From Sphagnum magellanicum (Eukaryota; Streptophyta; Sphagnopsida; Sphagnales; Sphagnaceae): a stretch of 64,000 nucleotides of DNA. The position numbers were made by a program, and so were the translations under genes. Location: the NCBI GenBank assembly GCA_021904315.1, contig CM038924.1, forward strand, positions 1,178,001-1,242,000, written 5' to 3'. This document shows positions 22,191 through 34,695 of the stretch, piece after piece (the stretch's first letter is position 1; every line of letters starts with the position of its first letter). Below the pieces are notes generated by a model that ran no database searches, was not told where the DNA came from, and worked only from the letters and a program-made list of their open reading frames with translations.

Positions 22191-25100
22191 GCTGGTTGGT
22201 TGAGTTTTAGTGTTTTCTGCTGAATTTGCACAAATTCTTCCAACCCCAGAGGAGGCACATGGGCCTTCTAGTTGTGATTTACTTGGATCTAAATTCTTAT
22301 TATGGTTTTTGCAGCATTTCATGTAGATCACTTTGTTCCTTAATCATTGTACACACTGAAGCTGGGTTATTATCTAGTGATATACATTTTGTGCACCATA
22401 TTTTATCCAAGAAGAGTTATGTGTACTAAGTTACAACTCTTCATGATCTCTGCTCTATTGAGCACAACAAATGTTTTGTCCTTTTTTTGGGGGGGGCTGT
22501 AGTTGGCGCTTCTTTTCTTCCTCTTGCAAGCAAGGAAGGTGGATGTAACTACAGTTTTCATACATTTATCATACAGTTTTCATACATTTATCATAAAGAC
22601 ATGACATTACCATTGTGGATTCTAATGAGACATGGGTGCAAATTGGATGCAAATTGAATTCAAACTTGAATGACACTACTTGAGATTTTGAACAATTTTT
22701 TTGCTATTGCACACAAAAGTTAGAAGTGGCCCCATCATTTTCTCACGACTTTTTTCTGAAAAAGATGAATAGTATTAGAGTATTGAGAGAGGAGACCTTG
22801 TATTTGAGAAGTACACAATCAAAGCTCAAAAGATCAAATCCTCTCTACCCATGAACAAAACTACCCTAAACCCTAAACTCCTACCCATGAACACTAGCTT
22901 GTTAAAGTACAGAATGTTGTAGCACCATATAGGCCAAATCAAAATCAATCATTCCCCTCACAAACCATGTATTATGCCACCATATACGCCAATTAAAATC
23001 AGTCATATTTCTTTACTAGCCCTTTTGAAAACGACTATAACATGTGCATTTTATAGGTCCAAATTCAACTTGCCATACCATAATACAAGGATCACTTGAA
23101 GACATATCTGTCAATTAATTAATTAAATTTGAAAATCCCATTTTGAAAATTAAAATACTCCAATAAATTCTCTATTTTCCTTCACAAAAAAAAATTCTTT
23201 GAAAAAAAATTCATGAAAATTTCAACCTTTCTCCATATAATTCAATATTAGTGTCGAGGCTGCCAAGGTACTACGGTATTTAAAACCTACACTTCATCTG
23301 AATTATAATCTACCAATTATTAGTACGTACATATGGCACAGCTCTTATCAAGTACAAAGAGGGGAAACCCACCCTTACTCAACCAGTAGTTCATACTTTT
23401 TCACATAAACACATGCACTCGAATACAATGCCAAAACTCACAAAAGCAATTCTCTTGACCAACAACAACACTTTGGACATTCCTCTTAAGCTATTCATTT
23501 TGAGGAGGGTGGAGTGCTGAATTTTTGGATTTTGTTGTTCCTAATGTGTTTCCCAACATGTTCCCAATAGCACCTCACTTTAACCTATGTCCTTTGCCTT
23601 AAGTTCAACACTTGTAACTTGTATAAGCAGCCTAAAAGGAGGAGACTACAATGTATCTGTTTTAGGACTGATCATAGCTTAATTAAAAAAAAAATTGTGA
23701 TGGGCCAATCAATGGTGCCAATCATAAAAGATTTTTTTAAAAAAAATTTAGGGTTCCCCCCCAACTAGTTACTATGAGTCACACTATACTATACCATATA
23801 ATATATGTACTAGCTCCCTCCAATATGAGCTCAATCCAAATTGCATGCCCCGAATCTGATGGTTCTGACTGGTACATCTTTGACGAACGACGGTGGATGT
23901 TAAATACAAGTTAATTGGGTAATTGATTTTATGCTACAAAATATACAACCCCTCTCTAAACCATTACATGTCTTCTCTATCAACCTATGGTTTTGGCAAT
24001 TGAGTTTTTTCCTCCTTGGAGGGATTCATAGTGAGTTCTTTCTTTTGTGTTGTAACATAATATGCTAAAGGCCCACATTTCTCCTAAAACAAGGGCAAGT
24101 TCTATTCCTTTGTCCTGTTAGAGGAAAAGGAAAGTTTGGGGGGGAGGAGCAGGGGTGCCCAATGGATGGTTTGGCTAAAATTGAGGAGACACTAGTCTTT
24201 GGCCCTATATATGGGGGGCCCTTCATGCAAGAATTTTGGATCCAATTATTGTTTTGGATTCTTCTTGTATGTAAAAAAGACATGAAGGTTTCTGGACCAT
24301 GAACCATGATAATATGGATTCCCCCACCCCCACAAAACATGCACCACTTGGTGTGTAAGATAAAGTATGATATAACAAACCAAAATATGCATTTGGAAAG
24401 AATCATAAACACATGATGGATCCTTGTATCTTGTTGAAAGGCACAGGGTGGGTGCAAATATCAATACTCTTGGCAACTTGTAGAGCTTTTTTTAGAAAGC
24501 TACTATTTTGTACTCTTTTGAAAGCTAGGTACTCTTTTGGGAGGCACCTTTGGAAAACCTTGGGCCTCAAATGGAGTATGGGTATATTTCTTGACCTTTG
24601 GCATGCATGCGTTTCCCTATTGATAGGTATTCTCCCTTTTTGAACTTGGGAATAATTAACATTAGGCCTAGTTTGCATGGCATAACAAAATGAAGCTTTT
24701 AAGCCCTAATGTGATATGGCTTCTTTTTTATTTATTGAAAAACAACCCATTTGGCACCAATGTTTTTGGGAGCATTGCAGATGTTGCCTAATGAAACAAT
24801 AAGAAGTTGCAATTTAGTTTTTTTGGTATAGCCAGAAAATAAAAAACAAGTAGCATTGCAGAATAGATAGGGATCTAATTGCAAACATGTTCTCTAAATA
24901 TAATTTTCATGGACAACCTACACAAGGTTTTTAACAACCTTTAGTTAATTGAATCTCGACGATTTGGAAGATGGCCAACCCATTGAGCCCGAGACTTCGT
25001 TCATTGAGGTCTCATACTTCATAATACCAGACCTCAACATGCCACAATTGGACATGAATCCAATTCCTTTTTTTGGGTGAAATTTTGCTAGCTATTGAAT

Positions 25101-28100
25101 GTTTTTTCAAAAATACAAAAGATTTGAGTGTCTTTGTGATTTTTGATCGTCAAATTATGAAAATTTGAAAAATTCACTAGACTCAACATTACATTCCAAC
25201 AGGTAGCCAACAATATACAACGATAATTAACTAAATTTTACTTTCACTTTTTTTTAAAGCCAAATTTGGATATGGATGATGGCAAGTTTGTGTGGTAGAT
25301 CACAAAATTGAAAGCATTTCATGAAACAATTGCATTGACAAAGAGTCACAATTATTTGAAATCTACAACATGATAACATGTAAGCATTCATGGAGCTAAT
25401 GTTTGAAAGTGCACAATTATCAATAACTTTGCATGCATACCTTGGATTTAGTGTTTTTTCAAAAGATATTTGGATTGTCTCTTTATTGGTTGCTTTCAAC
25501 TTTGCATGGTAAAAGGAGGTGGAAACCATGTATTGTGTCAAGTGTTTACTATGGACATGGTTTTCTGAAGGGTGTATTGTTCATGTATATTTGGAACCCA
25601 ATTCAACGTGAACAAATTTCTAATATTTTCATGTTTGGGGGATTATCTCCAAGGTGTGGCTCTAGAGTTTCATCTTTTTATTTTGTGTGCATATTTTTAT
25701 GTTTATGACTTTGTTAGTTTCAATTATGTCGGGTGCCAATTTAATAATGCAAGACATTTGAAGTTATTGTATAGGCAACCTAGTTGAGTTCAATAGTTGG
25801 AAAATTTTGGTTACATGGGTTATATAATTTAATGTGAATATTGTTATCAAGACTTTTCCAAGGTGGCATGCAAATCTGACACTAACCTACTAAGCCTAAA
25901 ATGTGGTTATAGAGTAAAGCATGAAAGTGAAAATTTGACTACAATGCAAAACATGAAAGTGAACATCTAATCACGATGTAAAACATCAAACTGAAAATGT
26001 GATATGATTAGGTCAATATAGCACAAGAATGAACTCTTGCTTTCACATTATAATGTACATAACATACTAATATAGAACTTCATGATAATCATATGAACTA
26101 CCCACTAAGTATACCCATAGATGAAGACAATATGACAAATGTGTTCAAAACAACCACATGATCTATAAATTTGCCCTACATGAAACAAATTCAACATTAT
26201 AATGATAATGATACACAAGACAAGATGATAGATGGCATTTCAAAAAGCTTGGCAACATCTAGAAAACTTAATTTGACTCTAAGATTCCATCTCTACAACA
26301 CTCATATGTATCATATTCAGGTTCAATGTTGTTGTCACAATAACTTTGCAATGTCTACCAAATTTGCAACCACCATTAATCCATTTTGAAACACATTAAA
26401 ATTTCCCACTTTTGTTTGCTTTTTCCAAGGCAAGGTTCACATCGTTATGCAAAGGCAACTTGCAAGTTTGCAATAAGGGCATGGACAAAAAAGGAAGATG
26501 TTTTAGGAGTTTTTGAGTAAGAAAATGACCCTTCAAATGATGACCCTCATAGTTGGATCCTTAAGGTCACACTCTTGGGAATACTAGGATTGTATGTAGT
26601 AAAAGGGTACAAGCTATGATTGTAACATAAGGTTATAGGCCTAGACTCATATTCAAAACAATTTATACTTGTCAAATTCTAAGAAATAACTCTCTAACAA
26701 CTAACTTTAGCAATAAAAAATCCAACATAAATCATTTAAGCTAATAGTACTAGCATAAACTCAACAATACAAAATGCCAAAAAAAAAAAAAATGAACTTA
26801 ATGATTAATGCACATCACAAAAGGATTTAACTTAGCCAAAATGATTTGGAATATGTGAACACAAACTTCAAGCATGTGTTTTTGTACCTCACTACTCATT
26901 CTACATGATAGGATTTCCAAGAGTTACAACAACATAATGTCATATTTAAAAGCATTATATCCTCATTCTATATATACTTTATACATTTCAACCATTGGAA
27001 GGGAGCCAATCCTTTTCACAACTTTGAATCATCCACTTCTTGACTTTTAAGGTGTTTGCAACGCCTTGTTGAGAAAATGATAGTTAAATCATTCAAAGAA
27101 TTATGTTTGCTAATTTGGCCCAAGCTTGGTGAACATTGCTAGGCTACAAGAATGAGAGGTGGTCATTTTAACTTCACATTAACTAGGTTGGAAAACATGA
27201 TACCTATACTATTTTGGAAAGGGAGAAAGTGGCTCACAAGGGCATAGAATTATTGGAGATAATTCTACCCTATTGTATGAATATTTTTGGCAATTTTTTT
27301 TAAATGAAAAGGATTGTGATTTTGGGATTTTCAATGAGTAGATTTAAAAGAACAAATAACAAGTTCTTTTTTATATTATGTTCAGTTCAGTTAGGTAGCC
27401 AAAACTCTAAGATGATGCTTAAATTTTGTTATTTCCATAGATTCTTTGTAGCCAAGTTTGGTTGAATCTTTTAAGAAAAGACCTTCCAAAAAAAGTAAAA
27501 TCAACATGAATGACATGTGAAAACTTTGTCTAAGATGATGTCTTTGAAGCTGAGAATTGTATTAAGAAATGTTAAGGTTTGTGCATCCCCCAATAAAATT
27601 AGAGAAGCATTTGTTAAATACTCCTTGCAATTTGCATGTCTTTTGCATGAGACATGCAACTTTTAAGTACTAGTTGCTTGAGCAACCCTAAAAACAATTC
27701 AAGGCACTAGTTCAAATAAACTCATTGGCCGCAATATTTTCTTCACTCCTTGACATTAGCCTATGAGGTTATTGTGACATTTGAGTGTTAGTTCATTGAA
27801 GAGAACTCTTGAAACAATATTTTAATAGTCTCATGAAACACAAAGGCATTTTTCACCCCTAAGCACAAACCTATTCCACACATGATAAAAACTTGCCCTG
27901 ATTTTATTTTAGTGCATGTTATCTAGTCTATTATTGCATAGTTCTTGGGGGGGGGGGGGGGGGGGGGGGGGGAGATGTTCCAAAACAAGAACCACCTATT
28001 TGTGCCAAACATCAATTGTGGGTACGGTAATTAAGAGGGTAACCAAAAATCTTAATCCTCTTAATAGGGCATATATAGAGAGAGACTTGCAAGTATATAG

Positions 28101-28200
28101 GGGTTTACACACCCAACACTAGTATGGACTATTGACCTTATCTGTATGTATGCAAGAGAGTGTTAACAAAGTGGGGCTCCTGAGTCCTTACGAAGCTAAC
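22191..28200. other. 6-kb intergenic region downstream of invertase gene 1
   Basis: The first few hundred bases should hold the 3' untranslated region; no sharp polyadenylation signal was found. A 22-bp direct repeat ('acagttttcatacatttatc' twice) lies at 22,550-22,594. A family C fragment lies at 23,510-23,600 ('cccaatagcacctcacttt'). A run of 26 G lies at 27,947-27,972. A family B-like phrase ('gtagccaagtttggttgaatc') lies at 27,451. Short open frames (for example 24,065-24,457 minus and 25,433-25,787 plus) show no family motif. Confidence 0.5.
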
Positions 28201-28203
28201 AAG

Positions 28204-28516
28204 GGGTGTCTCACACTGTGGCCAGCCTTGCCATTTACCTTTAAAAGTATCTTAAGGCAGAAGAAGAATTATGGAAATTCAAATATTTCACCATGCAAAA
28301 ATATAATCTTCTAAAAAAATCCTCTAAATGAAACCAAAATCCTTCAAGATATCATAACTCCAAAAATAATCTCAAGTTTCAAAACAAGCCAAAATATCAT
28401 CTTTTTAAAATCCTAATATAAAAATAGACCTATTACCGGGGCCAAAACCCCTTGAGCTACTATACTCTATAATGAATCTAAACACAATATCCTTGCCTGG
28501 GTAGTAGGCAAGGCCA
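28204..28516 (+). mobile_element. Repeat family A, copy 4
   Basis: Starts GGGGTGTCTCACACTGTGGCC and ends 'gtaggcaaggcc'. Internal words are collinear with the other family A copies. It lies in the opposite orientation to the copy at 30.17 kb. Confidence 0.8.
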
Positions 28517-30165
28517 AAGAAACCTAAAATTCAAAGACAGGTGTGTGTGCCATCCTTCCTTTCATGTCTTCTGAGGGAAAGTTGATTTTCAAAACCATGC
28601 AAGATACTCCTCTTTTGTAAGCCTTATTATTTAATAGAACGAACTTCTCCTCCCCTCCCCCTCCCACCTCCCAATACATAGCAGTTCTTATTTGGTAGTA
28701 GCCTTGGAATTTGTAAAGCTTTTAATACCTACCTTTTTTTTTTCATCTAGATTTTGTTCTTTTGGGAAACAAATGACCCAAATCCATTGCACAAAAAGAA
28801 AAAGTTGACCACCCCGCCCCCCACCCTCCCCCAAGGGCTAGTACGAAGTCGCTCACCTAGATTGGCTAAACGACAATTTCTGAGATCTTTCAACTCTCAC
28901 TGGCCCCCCTCTCGGTCCATGTGTGCTTCCCCTCACCCCACCCCACTCACAAATATCAAAATCACAAAAATATCTAAAGAAATAAATGAACGATCGACCA
29001 ACCCCCCAGAAAGGACGGAAGAGACGAAGGAGAGCCGTCTACATTCCCAAATGGTTGGTTTATATTCGATTGGAGAGTGGTTACACTTTTGTTCGTAGTT
29101 GTCTCGATTTTATTAGGTTAGAACACTGGCATTTCCGCCTGCCCATGTCCCCACCTCACAACACAATTCTTTTTTTTGGGGGCTAATAATAACACTTGCT
29201 TACAAAGTGGGTACCTGCTAGAGTTCATGTGTAGTTTCTCACCGCACATTTGTGCTCACATGGCTCTAAAACTCCTTCCGAGACAAGTTGGTCCTCCTCC
29301 TCCTCCAACTTCAATATTGTGTGCGGGTAGGTGGGTTCCATTGTTTTGCAAACGGGATGGGTGGCTGGGTGGCTTCCAAAATAAAATCTTTGTGAGATAC
29401 CCGAACCTTCCAACTTGCATGTTAGGACCATAGCCAACATCTAACACTTGTTGTTATGACCATTCCAGGAACTCCACTCTTTCTACTCTGTGCTGTCCCT
29501 TTAATTTTAAACCCCACATGGGCTTTCGCGTAGCTTTTTTCTACTCTGTATTCTGTGCCCTGGTTCCTTTAATTTGGCACCCATCATGGGGGCTTTAGCT
29601 TAGCTTTCTTATACTCTCTGTCCCCACAAAATCTTTTGGTATGAAAATATTTTGATGATGTCACTCTTTAGGGGGTTCTCGAGTTTCCGTCTTGTTACCT
29701 TTCATGTGCAGGGTGGGGTGGCTCTTCAGCAAAGGCAATTTTGTCTTTAGGTGGTGGTAGTACAAATCTTTATTGACATGCTCTTTCTTTGGTGTTTTCT
29801 TTGGGAGATTTTTAGCCCCCTTCAAACTATTCATCAACATGCTGTTACTTTTGGTTTTTTTCTTCAGGAGATCTTTGGGGCCAACAAAGAACGAGAAAGC
29901 CATTTGGAATCCCCAGTCAGTGTGTGTGCTGCCACAACTTGAGCGTCCGGAAGTCATCCTCCTCCACCTTTTGTTTCCAAACCAACCCACTTTGATTTTG
30001 TTCCTTTCTCTCCATGTAAAGGATCCCTCATTTCTATTCTGCCCTTTTTGGAGCCCTACTACTTGGCAGAATCGGCCAGGCATATGCCACTTTTCAGAAA
30101 CGGCCACAGCAGCAGGTTCTGCCTTCCAAATCAGCCCATTTCTCATGTATTCGTAACTCTTTTGT
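28517..30165. other. Spacer with somewhat higher GC between inverted family A copies
   Basis: This stretch looks less AT-rich than its surroundings, with C-rich runs near 28,650 and 28,810. It has overlapping frames on both strands: 161 codons at 29,661-30,146 on the minus strand and 127 codons at 29,773-30,156 on the plus. Neither shows a motif I recognise, and the minus frame (rich in K, P, T, W) starts at a plain ATG without a matching neighbour. A weak direct repeat of about 100 bp lies at 29,470-29,625 ('ctttctactctgt', 'cctttaattt', 'atgggggcttt'). Confidence 0.4.
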
Positions 30166-30167
30166 TG

Positions 30168-30475
30168 GCCTTGCCTGAATATTCTGTCTAGATTTATTAC
30201 AGAGTATAGTAGCTTAAGGAATTTTGGCCCCTAAGTAATAGGTCTATTTTTATATGAGGATTTTTGAAAGATGATAATATATTTTGGCTTGTGTTGAAAA
30301 TTGAGATTGGTTATAGCGTTATACTATCTTGAAGGATTTTGGTTTCTTTTAGAGGATTTTTTGAAGATTAAAGTGAAAATGTGAGCATGGTGAAAATATT
30401 TGAGTTTCCAGAATTCTTCTTTTGCCTTAAGATACTTTTTAATGCAAATGGCAAGGCCAAAGTGTGACACACCCT
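30168..30475 (-). mobile_element. Repeat family A, copy 5 (inverted)
   Basis: Complement of the other copies: begins 'ttggccttgcctgaata', contains 'ggcccctaagtaataggtc', 'ctattttta' and 'cttgaaggattttggtttc', and ends 'aatggcaaggccaaagtg' followed by 'tgacacaccc'. The flanks share an AACAAA-like word (aaaacaaa / aacaaaag), a possible target duplication. Confidence 0.8.
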
Positions 30476-30676
30476 TTGTTTTTATTCATTTTCAGTCCTT
30501 TGGAAAGGGGGAAAAAAGGGGTAATAGAACCCTAAATGTGCAAGAGCCATTCTATGGAAAATGAGGAGATAAATGGACCAATCTTGACATAATGCCACTA
30601 TCCTCACCACCTTTTTTTCTTTTCACTTTGTTTTCTGCTGGGGTCACTTTGGTAGTGAGGGAATACCAAAATGGCC

Positions 30677-31706
30677 ATGCCCTGTCCTCATAATCTTTAA
30701 ATAAGATGCCTACGTAGCCTAGGGCTCTAAAAAAAAAAGTCTAGGTAGCTTAGGAATTTTGGCATAAAAAGCTTAGGTAACATACGGTAAAATGTTTAGG
30801 TAACTTAGAGTAAAACGCCTAAGTAGCCTAAGGTTTTTTAAAGGTTTAAATAAATCAAAATAATTAAGTAACCTATGATAAAAAGTTTAGAGAACTTACA
30901 GCAAAAAGTTTAGGTATCCTAAGCCTTGTACCTTAACTAAAAGAATTTAATTGTCTCTTTATGTTTTAGGCTAAACTTGAGAAACCAAGTCTTAAAATCT
31001 GGTGATTTTTTTTTCATGCTTTTGGCGATTGAAAACCTCAAAAATCATTTAGTTTTTTAATTTCTTTTTTTGGCAAAATTGAGTATATGAAGAAATAAAC
31101 GGCTGCCCTTATTGCAATTTATACAAATTAATTTGTTGTTTTTTCAAATGGGGCGAATTGGGGTATTAATAAGTTTAAAAAAGCTAGTCTAACCTGTTGT
31201 GGAAATCTGATGGGTTCAAAATTGTTTTTTTCAAAACCTAGAAAAAAAAAGAATTAAAAATTGGTGGAAAAAAAAACTCTGTCATTTCATTCTGAAATGT
31301 GCTTTTCCAACAAATTTTGGGATCCATTTCCAATAAAATGATTGATCAAAAAAATTTCTTAGAATCCTAGACTTTTTATTTTAGGACCCGAGGCTACCTA
31401 GGCATGTTATTTAAAGATTCTGAGGACAGGGCATAAGGACCTTAGGCTACCTAGGCATCTTATTTAAAGATTTTGAGGACAGCGCATAAGGACGTTAGGC
31501 TACCTAGGCATCTTATTTAAAGATTCTAAGGACAAGGCATTAGGACCCTAAGCTACCTAGGCACCTTATTTAAAGATTCTGAGGACAGGGCATTAGGACC
31601 CTAGGCTACCTAGGCATCTTATTTAAAGATTCTGAGGACAGGGCACTAGGACCTTAGGCTATCTAGGCCCTTATTTAAAGATTCTGAGGACAGGGCATTA
31701 GGACCA
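30677..31706. mobile_element. Foldback-type element with one amplified arm
   Basis: The left arm at 30,677-30,760 (ATGCCCTGTCCTCA ... CTTTAAATAAGATGCCTA ... TAGGAATTTT) is the complement of 31,352-31,435 with scattered mismatches, giving terminal inverted repeats of about 84 bp. On the right the outer 53 bp of the arm is repeated six times up to 31,706. The 590-bp interior is AT-rich, has CCTAAG-rich words near 30,760-30,930 and no coding capacity. No clear target duplication was seen. Confidence 0.75.
31383..31706 (+). repeat. 53-bp tandem repeat, six units
   Basis: The word 'gctacctagg' starts at 31,393, 31,446, 31,499, 31,552 and 31,605, and its variant 'gctatctagg' at 31,658, an exact 53-bp period. 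Each unit contains 'cttatttaaagattctgagg' or a close variant, then 'acagggcat'. Units match the complement of the element's left arm. Confidence 0.92.
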
Positions 31707-32613
31707 AGTTGTGTTTACTGTTCGGAGTGGACTGTCCACTGTTTACATTCCACTTGGACAGTGGACTGTCAACTTTCCATGCAAGCTTCTTTTGGGTGGG
31801 GGCGGGCGAGGGGTTCAAAGCAAAAGAGTTCCCAATAGCACCTCACTTTTATCCCATATGCTTTAGCAAATGTTGTCCTCCTTTCACCTATATACATGGG
31901 CCAAAGGGCAGGAACTCTGTATTCCAAAATATAACCTTCCATATTGGGGGCCCTCCATAGTTTGATATCTTTGAGTGATGGTCCAATCAAATTGCATTGC
32001 AAAAAACAAAAAAATAAAAATTGAACTTGTGAGCCACCTCATCTACTGAATTGAAGAGGTGAATGGCCTTATGTGGGCTTTCACACTAAGGTCCATATTA
32101 TTTCGGACATAACCACAAAATCAATTGTTGTGAGAATCTCCATGACCTGATGGACTATAAGTCAGGAATTATAAGTTGCGATCTTCATTTTTGTTAATTA
32201 TCTACTGTTTGCAGCTTTAGCTATCACTGTTAGCTCTCATTGGCATTATTTTTTCATAAACCTATGACTTCTTGGATGAAAAATCATAACTGGTTTTTTC
32301 ATCCATTTCAAATATTTCATTAATGACATACAATCAAAATACTGGTAAATGTAATATTTTATTCAGATTATATGCATGACAAAAATGATAACAAATAAGT
32401 ACAAAATTAAAAATGCACAATGCTAAAATGTGAATGAGAGGTAGTTCAATTGATTTAAGCCTACACCGCACTTGGTGTTTAAGGTGCAATCTCTAAAAGT
32501 GTCCTAACACTAACTATACTATTTTTGTGCTTTTGTTATCATGAAATTAACATTAATGCTTTAATCTTTAACATGTTTTTGACGTCAAGTCTACATCAAG
32601 TGTCAACTACAAA
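31707..32613. other. Intergenic; short inverted words and a family C fragment
   Basis: 31,727-31,775 holds overlapping complementary words (GGACTGTCCACTG and CAGTGGACTGTC). 31,828-31,865 ('cccaatagcacctcactttt') is a family C fragment. The rest shows no gene. Confidence 0.45.
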
Positions 32614-32915
32614 CAGGGCTAGGAAAAACCCGATTTTTTTCCGTTAGAAAATTGGGTTTTTGGTTTTAATGAATAAAACCCGATTTTCATTCTAGAAAAC
32701 TTGGTTTTATTCCGGAGTTGGTCAAGCCCCGGGCCACCCGCACCCCTACCACCGCCACTGTGGCAAAGGCAAAATTGAATGCCAAACCCTAGTTATTAAT
32801 ATAACCGCAATAAATAAATCGATTAAAACCCGATTATGATGTTATCTTGGGACTCAGGTTTTATTTAAAAACCAAATAAAACCCGATTGAATAAAACTCG
32901 ATATTGCCAACCCTG
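32614..32915. mobile_element. hAT-type MITE, 302 bp, with degenerate 8-bp target duplication
   Basis: The left end is CAGGGCTAGGAAAAACCCGA and the right end, read inward on the other strand, is CAGGGTTGGCAATATCGAG, typical CAGGG-type hAT termini. It is flanked by actacaaa (32,606-32,613) and actgcaag (32,916-32,923), 6 of 8 identical. Both sub-terminal regions carry the word AAAACCCGATT or its complement several times. The interior is C-rich around 32,725-32,760 and non-coding. Confidence 0.75.
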
Positions 32916-33659
32916 ACTGCAAGGTACCATGCAACCTCCAAGCAAAATTTTGGAAACACATCCAAACCTATTGCGAGAGGTAGAGCTTCTTCTTCCTTTT
33001 TTTTGTAGGGTTACTTGATTTCTCAAGTTTTGTTGTTGTTGCAAGTGCAATGTGCATTTTGGAATGTGTGCAATTAGTTGGAGTGTTGTCATTGTTGCGT
33101 GTTGTTTTTAAGTGCTTTTATTGAATTTTGTTGTTTCATTATGCTCCAGCTTTCAAGTATGTAGTTTGAACTTTGTTCCATTTTTGTTTTACTTTTGCAT
33201 TTTGAAACTCAATTAGTTTTCAAGTGGAAGTTTGGATAACTTGCGTGTATTTTATATCTTTATTGTTGTGGCATCCTTCTTGTAAATGTTTTTTTCAACA
33301 TGGTACCTTATTGTTTTTCAAGTTGTGTTCATTGACTTTGTATTGAGAGAACTTTGTTTACATGAAGAATTGAAATTGCACTCCATATCTAGCACAAAGA
33401 TCATGATTACACATAACTTTTTTAGGTTGAAGGAGCAAATAGGACAACCACATTGGCCTTTTCCACAATTCTTTTCTTTTGGTCATAAATGTTTATTTGT
33501 TTTTGCAAGTCTCATTGTGTTGGTTATCATGAATCTATGTCAATGGTCAAGCTTTGTAGCAATTATGTGTTGTGCCCCCATCAAGTTACCCTATGTTGTT
33601 GGTTGTGGTTAATCATTATACACATAACTGTAACTACAATATAATATCATATTGACATC

Positions 33660-34695
33660 TGCTATGATACATGACTATAAGGTGTCATGCAATTTGTTAG
33701 CAATTGTTGAAGAATTGGGACACTAGGTGAAACCCCAATCAATTACATGGTTCAATCATTTCTTATTGACAAAATATGATAACAAAAGGTGGATTGAAAA
33801 ATTTCAAATGTCAAAGGATACATTTATGGACATTTGTAACCAAGTGAAACCTCTTATTTCAAAGTAGGATACAAAGTACAAGAAGGTAATCCCCATCAAA
33901 ATTCAAGTTTCATGTGCAATCTACAAGCTTGCACAAGGTGCAAACATTTTAACACGTAATGAATTGTTTGCCATTGGCCATTCTACTATAACTTTTGTGT
34001 TGCGTGAAGTGATCATAACAATCAACATTGTGTTCAAAAAGTTCATAAATTGGCCTACGTGTGATAAGATGCAAATTGTCATGTTGGATTTCAAAAATTG
34101 GTGCAAAATGCTTAACATTATGGGTGCTATAGATGGGACCCATATCAATATAACAAAACTAGCTAATGTTTTTTCAAAGGATTACTATTACCACAAGACC
34201 AGGGGCTACAATATTATAGTTCAAGTAATGGTTGATAGTTAGAAAAGGTTCTTGGTTGTCTTGTGGGGTTGCTTGGAAATGTGAATGATTCTCATGTGTT
34301 GAAGAAGTCTAAGTTATATCAACAACCAATACATGGGGGCATTTTTAACATGGCCACCAAGTTACAAGATGGAGTGTTTTTGTATATACTTGGGGATAAA
34401 CATTACATGCCAAGTTTTCTTGGCTCATGACCCCACATAAATAAGATCAAGAACAAAATTCAATGTTGGAGCTATTGTCCAACCACAAACACAAACGGAG
34501 GAGGTTAGTTGTTGAAAATGTCTTTAGAATAATGAAACAAAATTTCAAATGACGTTTCAAAAAGACAAAATTGCATGTCACAATTGTGCTTGATATGTTT
34601 AGTGCTTGTTGCTTACTCCACAACTTGATACTTGGGAGGAGAGAAGTAGATGTTTACGATCTCATGCAAGTGATAGAAATGGAAGTTGCAATGTA
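33660..34695 (+). pseudogene. PIF/Harbinger-type DDE transposase remnant
   Basis: Encoded the endonuclease/transposase of a PIF/Harbinger DNA transposon. The plus strand reads, over three frames, W-I-E-K-F-Q-M-S-K-D-T-F near 33,795; M-G-A-I-D-G-T-H-I with the first catalytic Asp at 34,132-34,134; G-N-V-N-D-S-H-V with the second at 34,287-34,289; and RRLVVENVFRIMKQNF with the Glu codon at 34,514-34,516. The C-terminus reads CCLLHNLILGRREVDVYD and stops at 34,693. An in-frame TAG occurs near 33,866, another at 34,240, and at least two frameshifts follow. All three catalytic positions survive in different frames. The partner gene lies downstream on the opposite strand. Confidence 0.8.

Noticed and set aside
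24065-24457. 130-codon minus-strand frame as a gene
   Set aside because: Overlapped by other frames, no motif, composition rich in H, C, F and I as expected by chance in this DNA.
29661-30146. 161-codon minus-strand frame as a real gene
   Set aside because: No recognisable domain, overlaps a 127-codon frame on the other strand, and the composition looks non-coding. Kept only as a curiosity.
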